Assembly (NCBI GenBank): GCA_029974595.1
Contig: JARKRC010000047.1
Coordinates: forward strand, 19,507-83,506
Direction: 5' to 3'
Length of the DNA stretch: 64,000 nt
Source of the DNA: Ereboglobus sp.
GTDB lineage: Bacteria; Verrucomicrobiota; Verrucomicrobiia; Opitutales; Opitutaceae
The notes below the pieces were generated by a model that was not told the DNA's origin, searched no databases, and saw nothing but the letters and a program-made list of their open reading frames with translations. Positions 9,120-16,307 of the stretch are shown in pieces. A program made the translations under genes and the position numbers. Position 1 is the stretch's first letter, and each line of letters opens with the position of its first letter.

Positions 9120-9506
9120 ATGCCTGATGAGCCGCACCAGTTCAGCCGCATCGCGGAGGAGTTGATCGGGGATTTTAGAAGAATCCCCGACGAGACGCCC
9201 GCGAAGATGCGCAAGCGTCCGACACGAGGCATGGATGGGCTGGTGCAGGATTTGCTGGTGAAATACAAGATCGGCATCGAGTCGGAGGAGTCGGTCATCC
9301 GAAACCACTGGGTGGAAATTGTGGGCGCGGCGAACGCGCATTATTCGCACGCGCAAAACATCGACCAGCGCGGCTGCCTGACGGTCCTCGCCTCGCACGC
9401 GGTGGTGCGCAACGAGCTTTTTCTGCATCGCAAGCAGTTGCTCGCAAAAATCCAAAAACTCCCCGGCTGCGCAAAGGTGAAGGCGCTGAACATCCGGGCC
9501 GGGTGA
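9120..9506 (+). CDS. DUF721/DciA-like protein
   Basis: 128 residues with the DUF721 pattern: a helical N-terminal half, then a KH-like region seen here as VIRNHWVEIVG followed by GCLTVLASHAVVRNEL. In bacteria lacking DnaC/DnaI, DciA proteins interact with the DnaB helicase and help load it; shorter DUF721 proteins are not all tested. It is 24 bp downstream of ung on the same strand. Assignment rests on the W-x-x-I-V-G and L-x-V-x-x-x-S-x-x-x-x-x-E-L pattern. Confidence 0.7.
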   Translation: MPDEPHQFSRIAEELIGDFRRIPDETPAKMRKRPTRGMDGLVQDLLVKYKIGIESEESVIRNHWVEIVGAANAHYSHAQNIDQRGCLTVLASHAVVRNELFLHRKQLLAKIQKLPGCAKVKALNIRAG

Positions 9507-9581
9507 GATGCGGGGGAAATGCCGGCACATCGCGCGTCGCGAAAACACCGGCTGGGCGAAGGGATGATTCAGGGGATGTGA

Positions 9582-9783
9582 CCTGAAGATTACCCGCAAG
9601 TTGGCGCGAGACAGCGAATGCCTTTCGTAGCGCAGGCTTCCAGCCTGCATTCCGGAAGCAGGCTGGAAGCCTGCGCTACGGCGCTGTCGCGACAAACTCG
9701 ACGGCTGCGACGGTTGCGTCCTTTTCCGTGCTTCCGTGTTTCCGTGATTTATAAAAACACAAGCGGGATTGCGGCATTGCGCG
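9582..9783. repeat. Left copy of the ~200-bp island-bounding inverted repeat
   Basis: This segment is about 90% identical (by eye) to the reverse complement of 13949-14144. Shared landmarks in order are a CCTGAAGATTACCC start, CGCGAGACAGCGAATGCC, the palindrome GCAGGCTTCCAGCCTGC with its mirror GCAGGCTGGAAGCCTGC, TTTTCCGTG...TTTCCGTGATTTA, and ACAAGCGG...GCATTGCGCG. The pair encloses the integron-like cassettes. The rest of the 9507-9973 gap shows no credible gene. Confidence 0.85.
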
Positions 9784-9973
9784 GAAAGAGGCTCACGCAA
9801 CGAGGCGGCGACGCAACGGGAGCTGCCGCTCCGCTGTGTTTTTCGTTGCGCCGTGGCATCGTTGCGTGAACCCGGTTTGATCGCAATGCGCAACATGACA
9901 GTCCGAGCCTACTGCGTTTGCCCGTGGATTGCGACTCTGCTGCTCATGTTACCTCGAGTCGTTGCTGTTTTTT

Positions 9974-10033
9974 AGCTAACGTCAAGGGTCAGGCATCGGC
10001 GGAACACCGGTTGCCTGCCCCCGCTTGTTCTAT
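9974..10033 (-). repeat. attC-like recombination site (outer, after the NADAR cassette)
   Basis: Read on the minus strand, a 60-bp site with R'' core ATAGAAC, imperfectly complementary arms (AAGCGGGGGCAGGCAACCGG against CCGATGCCTGACCCTTGAC) and R' core GTTAGCT. Spacing and arm complementarity match integron attC organisation; both cores deviate slightly from RYYYAAC/GTTRRRY. It marks the 3' end of the array. Confidence 0.6.
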
Positions 10034-10035
10034 GT

Positions 10036-10596
10036 TTATTGGGATAGGCGATGCCGAACCTCCATCAGAGCGAATCCCAGAAGATTTGATCCGTTCCATA
10101 GATTTGGTTTTGTTGCGCGATCATCATCCAAGGCCATTCCAATACCCCAGATTCTATCGTGAGGGCTGGCCTCTACAAGAACCTTGGAACCTGTGGCTAT
10201 GAGAAACCTTTTCATTGGTTCGTGCTGAGAGAACTTGGCCACGTTGCCGCGAACGACAATATCGAACCTCTTGCCGACCCATATGGCTTCGTCAAAACCG
10301 GTCACTTTTCGTCCAAGGGCTTTTGCTGCTCCGGGGCTTCCTGCGGAAAGAATCTGATTATGAATACTTGAATCCCCAAATAAACGGGCCTTTTCTGCCA
10401 TCATAAAGTGCTCTGTCGTTGGATACTGGACCCCATCAACGACAAACTTGGAAGAAAACCAATTGCTGAGACAGCTCTGGTCAATTCGATCGGGAACGCG
10501 AGAGCGGTGTCCCCAGAAAAATTGATACTTGGGACGCAATCCGCTCGCCACTAACCGGGCCAACTCTTCAACCGTTCGCGCATCTTGCGGTTTCAT
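10036..10596 (-). CDS. NADAR-domain protein (YbiA/RibX-like) in an integron cassette
   Basis: 186 residues. The NADAR fold is recognised from FFWGHRS, LSNWF, DGVQYPTTEHFMMAEKA and the late IGMALDDDRA/WNGSNLLGFALMEVR blocks. Family members are N-glycosidases on ADP-ribose-like substrates; some act in riboflavin pathways and some remove ADP-ribose from guanine in DNA, linking them to DarT-type toxin and phage defence systems. The substrate here is unknown. The ATG at 10596 lies about 9 bp after the R' core of the preceding attC, a typical cassette arrangement, and the stop abuts the next attC. GC content is lower than flanking chromosomal genes, consistent with transfer. Confidence 0.8.
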   Translation of the reverse strand: MKPQDARTVEELARLVASGLRPKYQFFWGHRSRVPDRIDQSCLSNWFSSKFVVDGVQYPTTEHFMMAEKARLFGDSSIHNQILSAGSPGAAKALGRKVTGFDEAIWVGKRFDIVVRGNVAKFSQHEPMKRFLIATGSKVLVEASPHDRIWGIGMALDDDRATKPNLWNGSNLLGFALMEVRHRLSQ

Positions 10597-10604
10597 GTTT
10601 CGTC

Positions 10605-10715
10605 GTAGAACGTCAAAGATCAGGCACGGAGGTAGCTGGCGCGGCGCGTGCTGGTGCGAATCGCCAAGCACGAGTCGCGCCAGCTACCGGAGTTGCCTGC
10701 ATCGCTTGGTTCGGC
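10605..10715 (-). repeat. attC-like site between nuclease and NADAR cassettes
   Basis: 111 bp on the minus strand. R'' is GCCGAAC, the arms are AAGCGATGCAGGCAACTCCGG and its imperfect complement CGTGCCTGATCTTTGAC, the long central palindrome is built on TAGCTGGCGCG/CGCGCCAGCTA, and R' is GTTCTAC. The R'' half is translated as the C-terminal tail of the upstream protein. The arms closely resemble those at 45902 and 46481 in the second array. Confidence 0.8.
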
Positions 10716-12424
10716 TCCTTCTTGGTTTTTCGCTTGGCGTGCTCGGCAATCTCAAGTGCGCGCGTGGGGATGTGTTCATCAAATCGCACGTAAACTAGCT
10801 CAACGCCGTTACTGCTACAAAGGTGTTGCTTCCGTCGATCTCGGACCTGCACATCATCGAACCCAGCCTTCCCGCCGAAGAAGTCGATTGGACGATAATG
10901 TTGCTCGCCCATGAACTCAACTGCTATTGAGACGTCGGGGATATAGATGTCCAGATGCTGAGGCTCGATCCAAACTGGTCTGGCGTGCTGTTCGACCGTA
11001 AACGGCTTCAAATGCCTGCGCAGAAGCTGAAAAAGCTGATTCTCGGAGACCCACTGAGTCCTTCCGATCTCCTTGTCCCAAATTCGACGCAACCAGTGAG
11101 CTGCCTGATCTAAAAGCTCTTTCCACTCGGTCATGTCCCGAGGTGTCTGTGGCCGCTGAGTCGAAGTGCTGCCAAAGGGATGACTAATGCCAACTGCGGC
11201 TCCATCTCTCCATGTATTCGCTACCTGCTTCGCAGACACGACGGACGCACTCCGAATCCAGTCATCGAGACGGAGTTCAGCCCAATCGCGGAATTGGGCG
11301 AGCTTCTTGAAATCGAAATCGTCCCGACTGGTGGATGGTCTGAGCACCTCTTTGATCGAAGCCATTTTCTGAAAAAGTCCCGTGACAATATCGCTGCCGG
11401 TCAAATCGAAGCCGTGCTCAAACTTCAGTTGCAAGAGGCGTCCAAAGTGTCGCTTATTCATGATTGGATGGGAACTGTAGAGGCGAATCAGTCGATCCGG
11501 AGGCGCAGACGCCGGGGAGAAGCTGTCATGGCCCATTGCTGCGAATAGCATTGAATGGCTTACAGAAGTAACGCCTGAACCAGTCACAAGGTCGATAAAG
11601 TCAATCAAGTTTCGCTCCTCGCCCTTATGCCCAAAGCTCACAAGATGCTCTTGGGCAGCATCCACAACCTCATCACCTCGCTTAAGGTAGTTGAGCACGT
11701 GCTCGGCTCGCGGAGTTGCGCCGCTAGAGCGAGCACGTTCGACCGTTGTGGGTGGTCGCTCGCCAAAGCGCGGCGGGCAGCGCCGCTTGATTCTCTCGAT
11801 CATCTTCTTCTGTCCATAGTCGCCATCTGAAACGAAATCTCCCCAATCCTGCGCGGAAAGACCAAACGCTTCTTTCAGATCGCGAAGAACGTTCGCCGAC
11901 GGTTCGGTGCCTAAGGCAATCTGAGCTACCGCCAACATCTCCAGAAAGGGCTTTCCGGATACGCAGCTTCGACCACAGCAGACCTGACCATTTGAAAAAC
12001 CAGAAGCAAATCCTGTCTCGATGAATCGGTCGATCACGGTGGCCCAGTCCTCCTGAACGAATGCCAGCCGAATCAACCGATCATAGTCGGGCTCAGTTCG
12101 ATACGATTGCGTTCCGTTGGCTGTGGTCTTGTAGTGGTTCTCGGCGGCGGCTAAATCCCCCAAAATCCATGCCAAATCTCCAAGTTTTCGATGGTGACGG
12201 TTCGACTCGTAGTATTCTTGAGCCTTCTCGAAGCATCCGCATGCCATGTAAGTATCGGTGAGGTAGCCAGCATGACACTTCTGCTCACTCCCTAGTGCAA
12301 TATAAAGTCTCTCAAATGGATTCAATTCGTGGTCTGGCGTCATGGCGATGATGTCGTATACCAAGCTCTCCACAATCGAATAGCTGGGCATCACGATTTC
12401 ATTTTCTCCGTGCCAGATTTTCAT
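10613..12424 (-). CDS. Large helical-repeat protein with C-terminal VSR/PD-(D/E)xK-like nuclease domain
   Basis: 603 residues, cassette-borne. The N-terminal ~200 residues are helical with TPR-like pairs (AYGCFEKAQEYYE-type, LGDLAAAENHY). The middle is unassigned. The C-terminal block (about 490-565) reads LDIYIPDVSIAVEFMGEQHY, then GFDDVQVRDRRKQHLC and NGVELVYVRFDE. The acidic strand, E-x-x-G-x-Q-H and R-D-x-x-K motifs resemble the VSR-like/restriction-endonuclease fold in which D, E and K build the metal site. The last ~35 residues (EPNQAMQATP onward) are encoded by the downstream attC site. The ATG at 12424 directly follows an attC core. An anti-phage or DNA-repair role is inferred, not shown. 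Confidence 0.7.
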   Translation of the reverse strand: MKIWHGENEIVMPSYSIVESLVYDIIAMTPDHELNPFERLYIALGSEQKCHAGYLTDTYMACGCFEKAQEYYESNRHHRKLGDLAWILGDLAAAENHYKTTANGTQSYRTEPDYDRLIRLAFVQEDWATVIDRFIETGFASGFSNGQVCCGRSCVSGKPFLEMLAVAQIALGTEPSANVLRDLKEAFGLSAQDWGDFVSDGDYGQKKMIERIKRRCPPRFGERPPTTVERARSSGATPRAEHVLNYLKRGDEVVDAAQEHLVSFGHKGEERNLIDFIDLVTGSGVTSVSHSMLFAAMGHDSFSPASAPPDRLIRLYSSHPIMNKRHFGRLLQLKFEHGFDLTGSDIVTGLFQKMASIKEVLRPSTSRDDFDFKKLAQFRDWAELRLDDWIRSASVVSAKQVANTWRDGAAVGISHPFGSTSTQRPQTPRDMTEWKELLDQAAHWLRRIWDKEIGRTQWVSENQLFQLLRRHLKPFTVEQHARPVWIEPQHLDIYIPDVSIAVEFMGEQHYRPIDFFGGKAGFDDVQVRDRRKQHLCSSNGVELVYVRFDEHIPTRALEIAEHAKRKTKKEPNQAMQATPVAGATRAWRFAPARAAPATSVPDL

Positions 12425-12430
12425 TTTTTT

Positions 12431-12535
12431 GCCGAACGTCAAAGATCAGCCACGCGACCAGCGAGCAACGCCCGTTGGAGCGTTCCCGGAAAAGGACGGA
12501 GCAGCAACCGCGTTGGCTGTAGCGCCTGGTTCGGC
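12431..12535 (-). repeat. attC-like site between small-membrane and nuclease cassettes
   Basis: 105 bp on the minus strand: R'' GCCGAAC, left arm with GCGCTACAGCCAAC, a central segment with GGACGG and CCGTT elements, right arm GTGGCTGATCTTTGAC, R' GTTCGGC. The arm sequence GATCTTTGACGTT is shared with several other sites in both arrays, which supports a common attC family. Confidence 0.75.
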
Positions 12536-12539
12536 TCTT

Positions 12540-12815
12540 TCATGGGTAAACGGCAGTAAATAACGCAACGAACGCTACGGCGAGAGGCACGCCAGCGGCA
12601 TTGAAGTAGAGCGATCGCATGCGTCGCAATAATCTTAGCTCGAGCGCGCCAAAGAGAAGTGAGCCGCCAAGGATTAGCGCGGCGATGCCGGGCCCGTGTA
12701 GCTCCGCGGTAAGCATCACGAATGCTGCATAGGCTGCTAGGAGAGCGTAGAGCGCCGCGCAGACCCAAAGCGCTACTTTCTTCTTCCACGCACATACCCA
12801 TGATATACGAATCAT
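12540..12815 (-). CDS. Small membrane protein in a cassette
   Basis: 91 residues with two to three hydrophobic helices (LWVCAALYALLAAYAAFVML, GIAALILGGSLLFGALEL, PLAVAFVALFTAV). No family recognised. The cassette begins about 110 bp further upstream, where an ATG at about 12924 opens a different frame (MKRIGEDLLRSVATFG) with its own hydrophobic stretch and overlaps this one. Either the cassette has two overlapping genes, or one longer membrane protein has suffered a frameshift near 12810. The stop sits 5 bp before the attC R'' core. Confidence 0.5.
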   Translation of the reverse strand: MIRISWVCAWKKKVALWVCAALYALLAAYAAFVMLTAELHGPGIAALILGGSLLFGALELRLLRRMRSLYFNAAGVPLAVAFVALFTAVYP

Positions 12816-12929
12816 CTGAGGTGATCCGCGCGCCGCTCCACAGCATGTAAGCGACTGTCGTAGCCGTTGCGGTAATCCCGAAGGTCGCGACGGATCTCAA
12901 GAGGTCTTCTCCGATGCGCTTCATATTCT

Positions 12930-12999
12930 GCCGAACGTTTGCGGTCAGACACGGAGGGGAGCGCAGCTCCCCGGAGTTGTCTGTGCCGCCTGGTTGGCC
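12930..12999 (-). repeat. attC-like site between HEAT-like and small-membrane cassettes
   Basis: 70 bp on the minus strand: R'' GGCCAAC, arms CAGGCGGCACAGACAAC and GTGTCTGACCGCAAAC, a short perfect central palindrome (GGGGAGC/GCTCCCC), R' GTTCGGC. It is the most compact and best-folded site of this array. Confidence 0.75.
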
Positions 13000-13475
13000 T
13001 CTTTCTTCCAGACGCCCTGTGAATAGTGAAAATACGGCGAGTGCTTCTTGGGATCGCCGGCCTTGATAGCATCTATGGTCTTCGTCACTTCGGCAGAATG
13101 CTTCGAACCGAGAAGACTTTCGAGGAGCGGCAAGACACTGGCATCCTGCCAAAAGGCGAGGCCGAACAAGGCGCAGCCTGCCGTGTCGACGGAACGATCC
13201 GATGCATACTGGCAATAAATCGGGAACGCTTCGGGTAATCTTCTGCCTTGGCTTAATAGCAGGTTTAGAGCCCGAACCTTTCCATCGCGCGTCGTGATCT
13301 TCTTCTCTTGGAGCGCACGAATCACCAAATCATATCGTCCGTGCCGGCCCAACGCCTCCCAAGCGGTGTCGCCAAGTTTTCTGCTCGATCCGGCAAGGAC
13401 ATCAACGAGCTCTTCGTCCGATTTGTCGGCGAGCAGCGTGGCCGCCTCCTGATAGCTTAGGGTTCGCAGGTTCAT
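12945..13475 (-). CDS. HEAT-repeat-like cassette protein
   Basis: 176 residues, mostly helical, with repeated pairs such as DTAWEALGRHGRYDLVIRAL and CALFGLAFWQDASVLPLLES that resemble HEAT-like repeats. These are usually protein-interaction scaffolds; no enzymatic motif was seen. The ATG at 13475 is 7 bp after the attI-like core at 13482-13488, making this the first cassette of the array. The last ~20 residues (KEANQAAQTTPGS onward) are read from the attC. An upstream in-frame TTG at 13487 lies inside the core and is less likely. Confidence 0.6.
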   Translation of the reverse strand: MNLRTLSYQEAATLLADKSDEELVDVLAGSSRKLGDTAWEALGRHGRYDLVIRALQEKKITTRDGKVRALNLLLSQGRRLPEAFPIYCQYASDRSVDTAGCALFGLAFWQDASVLPLLESLLGSKHSAEVTKTIDAIKAGDPKKHSPYFHYSQGVWKKEANQAAQTTPGSCAPLRV

Positions 13476-13481
13476 CTTTTC

Positions 13482-13500
13482 GGCCAACAGTATTATTGAG
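13482..13500 (-). other. attI-like boundary (5' end of the first cassette array)
   Basis: Minus strand reads CTCAATAATACTGTTGGCC. The GTTGGCC core is followed at once by the first cassette, and CAATAATAC precedes it. The same CAATAATACYGTT block occurs at 47185-47201, at the start of the second array, and nowhere else noticed in the window. This is the position expected for attI. Functional proof is lacking. Confidence 0.45.
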
Positions 13501-13640
13501 AGGAACTGGGAGTTCCGGTTTTGATGGTTGTGATTATTGACTGGGTTCTCAATGGTGAGTTTTTAGAAATGATTGTTTGAAAGAGTATAATGAAAATTTC
13601 AGCTTGAATTTTTCTGGTTTCGTTGCGCCATTTTGACCTT

Positions 13641-13935
13641 ATGAATGCGGACAATAACGGAACTGAAAAAGCGGAACTGGCGGGAGAGGATAGGCCGATC
13701 TTGTTTTTTAGGTGGAGGGAGTAGTTAGCGAAATTGCGGTGGTCGGACGGAGGGAAGGCGATGCACGAGCGGGTGGGTTTCGGGCTTTTGAAATACTGCA
13801 AGGAGAGGGGGCGGGCGGTGAGCATCGCGGTGATACGGGGATATCTGGCGGAGTTGCAGGGACAGGGCAAGCCGATTGAAGAGGTGCGGGGGCGACGATG
13901 TTTTGTTTCTCACCCCGCGCATCGTGATGCATTCC
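13641..13935 (+). pseudogene. Integron integrase (intI-like) N-terminal remnant
   Basis: One frame opens at ATG 13641 (MNADNNGTEKAELAGEDRP), is broken by TAG at 13722-13724, and continues in the same frame. The second part contains MHERVGFGLLKYCKERG, then VIRGYLAELQGQGKP and EEVRGRRCF. This pattern resembles the SAM-like core-binding domain of tyrosine recombinases (H-x-R...FL-x-x-C-x-x-R-G...YL-x-x-L). The frame ends where the right repeat copy begins (about 13940), so the catalytic domain with R...H-x-x-R...Y is missing. Position and divergent orientation relative to the cassettes are exactly those of intI. The identification is by eye only. Confidence 0.5.
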
Positions 13936-13948
13936 GACCAAACGGGGT

Positions 13949-14144
13949 TCGCGCAATGCCGCTTGTGTTTCATAAATCACGGAAACACGGAATCACGGAA
14001 AAGGACGCAAAGGACGCAGCGGTTGAGTTTGTCGCGTCAGCGCCGTAGCGCAGGCTTCCAGCCTGCTTCCGGCAAGCAGGCTGGAAGCCTGCGCTACGAA
14101 AGGCATTCGCTGTCTCGCGCCAACTTGTGGGTAATCTTCAGGAT
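13949..14144. repeat. Right copy of the ~200-bp island-bounding inverted repeat
   Basis: Reverse-complement partner of 9582-9783. The core contains the same GCAGGCTTCCAGCCTGC/GCAGGCTGGAAGCCTGC palindrome pair and the GCGAATGCC/GGCATTCGC landmark. It truncates the integrase-like frame and runs directly into another repeat family at 14145. Confidence 0.85.
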
Positions 14145-14420
14145 GTGACGCCGCAGGGCCGGAGCACGCCAACGGCGTGCCATTCGTCAGCCCAAGGTCG
14201 AGCGTTGCGCGAGACCTTGGGTTTTCTGTTGTTTTTGCAACGCGCCCTGCAGGGGCGCCACAAACGTAATTCGATGGATTGGGATCTCCGGGGAGCACAC
14301 GCGTTCCGCGTGTGGGCTTTGGCGTCCCGCCAAAGCCTGGCACGGGCATCGGAAGCGTTGGGCGGGACGCCCAACGCAGCACGCGAGACGCGTGCGCTCC
14401 CCGGAACAATCGCTGCCAAC
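14145..14420. repeat. Mosaic of short palindromic repeats
   Basis: A run of small palindromes: GCACGCCAACGGCGTGC, CCAAGGTCGAGCGTTGCGCG...CCTTGG, GCCCTGCAGGGGCGCC, ACACGCGTTCCGCGTGT and GGCGTCCCGCC. The GAGCGTTGCGCGAGACCTTGGG and GCGCCCTGCAGGGGCGCC segments recur around 42.60-42.80 kb. No gene is credible between 13476 and 14473 apart from the integrase remnant. Confidence 0.7.
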
Positions 14421-14473
14421 TGACTTGCGGGTGTTTTACGCGGGCGGCCGCGATTCGCCGGGGCTTTCACGCC

Positions 14474-15367
14474 TTATCGCGATTTCCAGAGGGATTCGAG
14501 CGGGGGGGGCTCGGCGGGGATGGCGATTTTTTCGGGCGAAAAAATGTCGCGGGGCAGGGCGAGGTTTACGCCGGTCATGAGGACGTTGAAGTCGGTGCCG
14601 TTGCGCGTGGTTTCGTTGCGGAGCTCGGCTTTGCGCAGGAAAAACATCCCGGAAACAACGTGAAAATCTTTCAGGCGCATCGTTTTTGTGACGGTATTGC
14701 CGGGGCCAAGGATTTCAAAGACGGTGATGGCACGGTAGCCTTCGTCGTAGTAGATGCGCACGCCGGCGAGGCCGGGTTGCACGGCGGCGATTTCGGGCGG
14801 CGGGCGCATGAGGAAGGCGTGAGTGACGCGGGAATTGCCCGATTTCAATCCCTCGTAGGTAAAATCGTTCCAGTAGATGAAGGGCATCTGGAGTTCGAAG
14901 GCGGAGAGATCCATGCCGGCAAGCGGTTCAAACAGCGCGGCGGGATCGAGGCGGGCCGCCGTGTCGTCGCCGCGCGACGATGTCCAGACGGCGCTGTGGG
15001 GGCCGCTTTGGACGATGAGGTCGCGTCCGTCGGTTTTTGAGCCGGGCCAGAGCGTGATGCGTGTGATGGGGCCGCGGTCGTTGCGGCTGCTCCAGAGGCG
15101 TCCAGGGATGGCGGTTCTGGCGCTGGTGCCTTTCGGGCGCAGGACGAGTTGGAAATCGAAATAAAAATCACCGTCCACCGCGCTGGTGCGGATGGCGTCG
15201 AGGAGCGCGCGGCCCTTGGCTTGGTCGGCGGGGGCGGTCTGGTTATGCTGGTGGGGTGATGGCGTGATGCTGCGCGATTGGGCGCGGGCGTTTGCCGCGC
15301 CGAGGACACAGAAAAGGCAGGCAACGGTGATTGCCTGCCGAAGGATGATTTTGCCGCCGCTGGTCAT
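14474..15367 (-). CDS. LolA-like outer-membrane lipoprotein-sorting protein
   Basis: 297 residues with a signal peptide (about 1-29, ITVACLFCVLGAANARA). The mature protein has a beta-rich pattern with a late ILGPGNTVTKTMRLKDFHVVSG-type stretch in which a product propagates along a property (V-T-K-T-M-R-L-K-D), typical of the LolA/LolB-like family annotated as outer membrane lipoprotein-sorting proteins. Such proteins carry lipoproteins or hydrophobic cargo across the periplasm. It lies about 40 bp downstream of secG on the same strand, giving an envelope-export context. Classical LolA is shorter (about 200 residues), so this is a divergent relative. Confidence 0.6.
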   Translation of the reverse strand: MTSGGKIILRQAITVACLFCVLGAANARAQSRSITPSPHQHNQTAPADQAKGRALLDAIRTSAVDGDFYFDFQLVLRPKGTSARTAIPGRLWSSRNDRGPITRITLWPGSKTDGRDLIVQSGPHSAVWTSSRGDDTAARLDPAALFEPLAGMDLSAFELQMPFIYWNDFTYEGLKSGNSRVTHAFLMRPPPEIAAVQPGLAGVRIYYDEGYRAITVFEILGPGNTVTKTMRLKDFHVVSGMFFLRKAELRNETTRNGTDFNVLMTGVNLALPRDIFSPEKIAIPAEPPPLESLWKSR

Positions 15368-15406
15368 TGTGTCAGAGGGACAATGGCTGGTGGCGAATGT
15401 GCCGCG

Positions 15407-15772
15407 TTACCGCGCGGGTGTGGCGGAGGCAGGAGCCGGGGCGGGCGTGGCCGCCGGAGCGCCGGGGGTTGCCGGAATCGCGGCGGGCGCGGAGATTTCC
15501 GGGGCGGCGCCGTTGGAAGTGCCGTGGTGGTGGTTATAGATGTAGCCGAGGTAAAGGAGGAAGCCCAGGACGAAGAAGATGATCGAGCCGCGGATGGTGG
15601 CCTTGCTGAGCACATTGGTGGTTTCGGCGCCGAAGGTGGCCTCGGCCATGCCGCCGCCCATGGCGGCGCCGACGCCTCCGTCGTTCTTGGCGCGTTGCAT
15701 GAGGACGAGGAGGACCACGATCGTGGAAACGAAAATCAGGATAAGGACGCCGATGGTGAGGAGAGTGCTCAT
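15407..15772 (-). CDS. secG: Preprotein translocase subunit SecG
   Basis: 121-residue inner-membrane protein with two transmembrane helices (about 5-24 and 61-80) separated by the conserved cytoplasmic loop QRAKNDGGVGAAMGGG...FGAETTNVLSKAT. SecG aids SecYE/SecA-driven export. The C-terminal 35 residues are an Ala/Pro-rich low-complexity tail, longer than usual and likely disordered. Start ATG at 15772 is the only sensible choice before helix 1. The 535-bp space upstream contains repeats. Confidence 0.9.
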   Translation of the reverse strand: MSTLLTIGVLILIFVSTIVVLLVLMQRAKNDGGVGAAMGGGMAEATFGAETTNVLSKATIRGSIIFFVLGFLLYLGYIYNHHHGTSNGAAPEISAPAAIPATPGAPAATPAPAPASATPAR

Positions 15773-15846
15773 TGGAAAAAGGTGTGACTAAAGCGGGTTG
15801 GGAGGCGGTTTGTCAACAGGGGAGCAAATTTAAGCATTTTCGAATA

Positions 15847-15958
15847 ACGCGTGCGACAGGGAGGGGCTCCATCATTTGTTTGTTTTGCGGCTTGTTTTTT
15901 TTGGCGAGGCTTGCGCCTCGTCCGGCGGCGGGACGCCGCCGCTCCCTGTCGCACGCGC
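15847..15958. repeat. GCGTGCGAC-bounded long hairpin repeat, copy 1
   Basis: Left end ACGCGTGCGACAGGGAG, right end CTCCCTGTCGCACGCG, with inner palindromes GGCGAGGCTTGCGCCTCG and GGCGGCGGGACGCCGCC. Same family as 28921-29094, 31425-31585 and 63869-64000. A second hairpin (CCCCTCCGG/CCGGAGGGG) lies at 16013-16037. The rest of 15773-16307 shows no gene. Confidence 0.8.
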
Positions 15959-16307
15959 CCTTTGTGAAGCTTTTTGCAATTTTCACGCAGAAATCCCCGC
16001 TGCAAATTACAACCCCTCCGGTTTGCGCCGGAGGGGCGGGTTGAAGAGGGCAGTGAATGCGATTTCGCACGTTTTGAATTCGCGAGGCTCGGCTGCCTAT
16101 TTCTGTCCCTGCTTCATTATTCCTGTCTGTCCTGGCCGGTTGCGTAACCAACCTTTTTTCCTCCAGCCAGCTTTTGCTTTCCAACCAGCTAACCTTCCTG
16201 CTTCTGACTTTCCATCGGCAATCGGTCGTCGCGCTTTTTGATGCCTTTTGCTTCAACCGGAACATTGGACTCCGGGTTGCGGGGTTGGTTCCTGCTTCCG
16301 GCTTTTT

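Noticed and set aside
14127..14423. Short frames inside the palindrome mosaic
   Set aside because: Created by repeats; no conserved residues.
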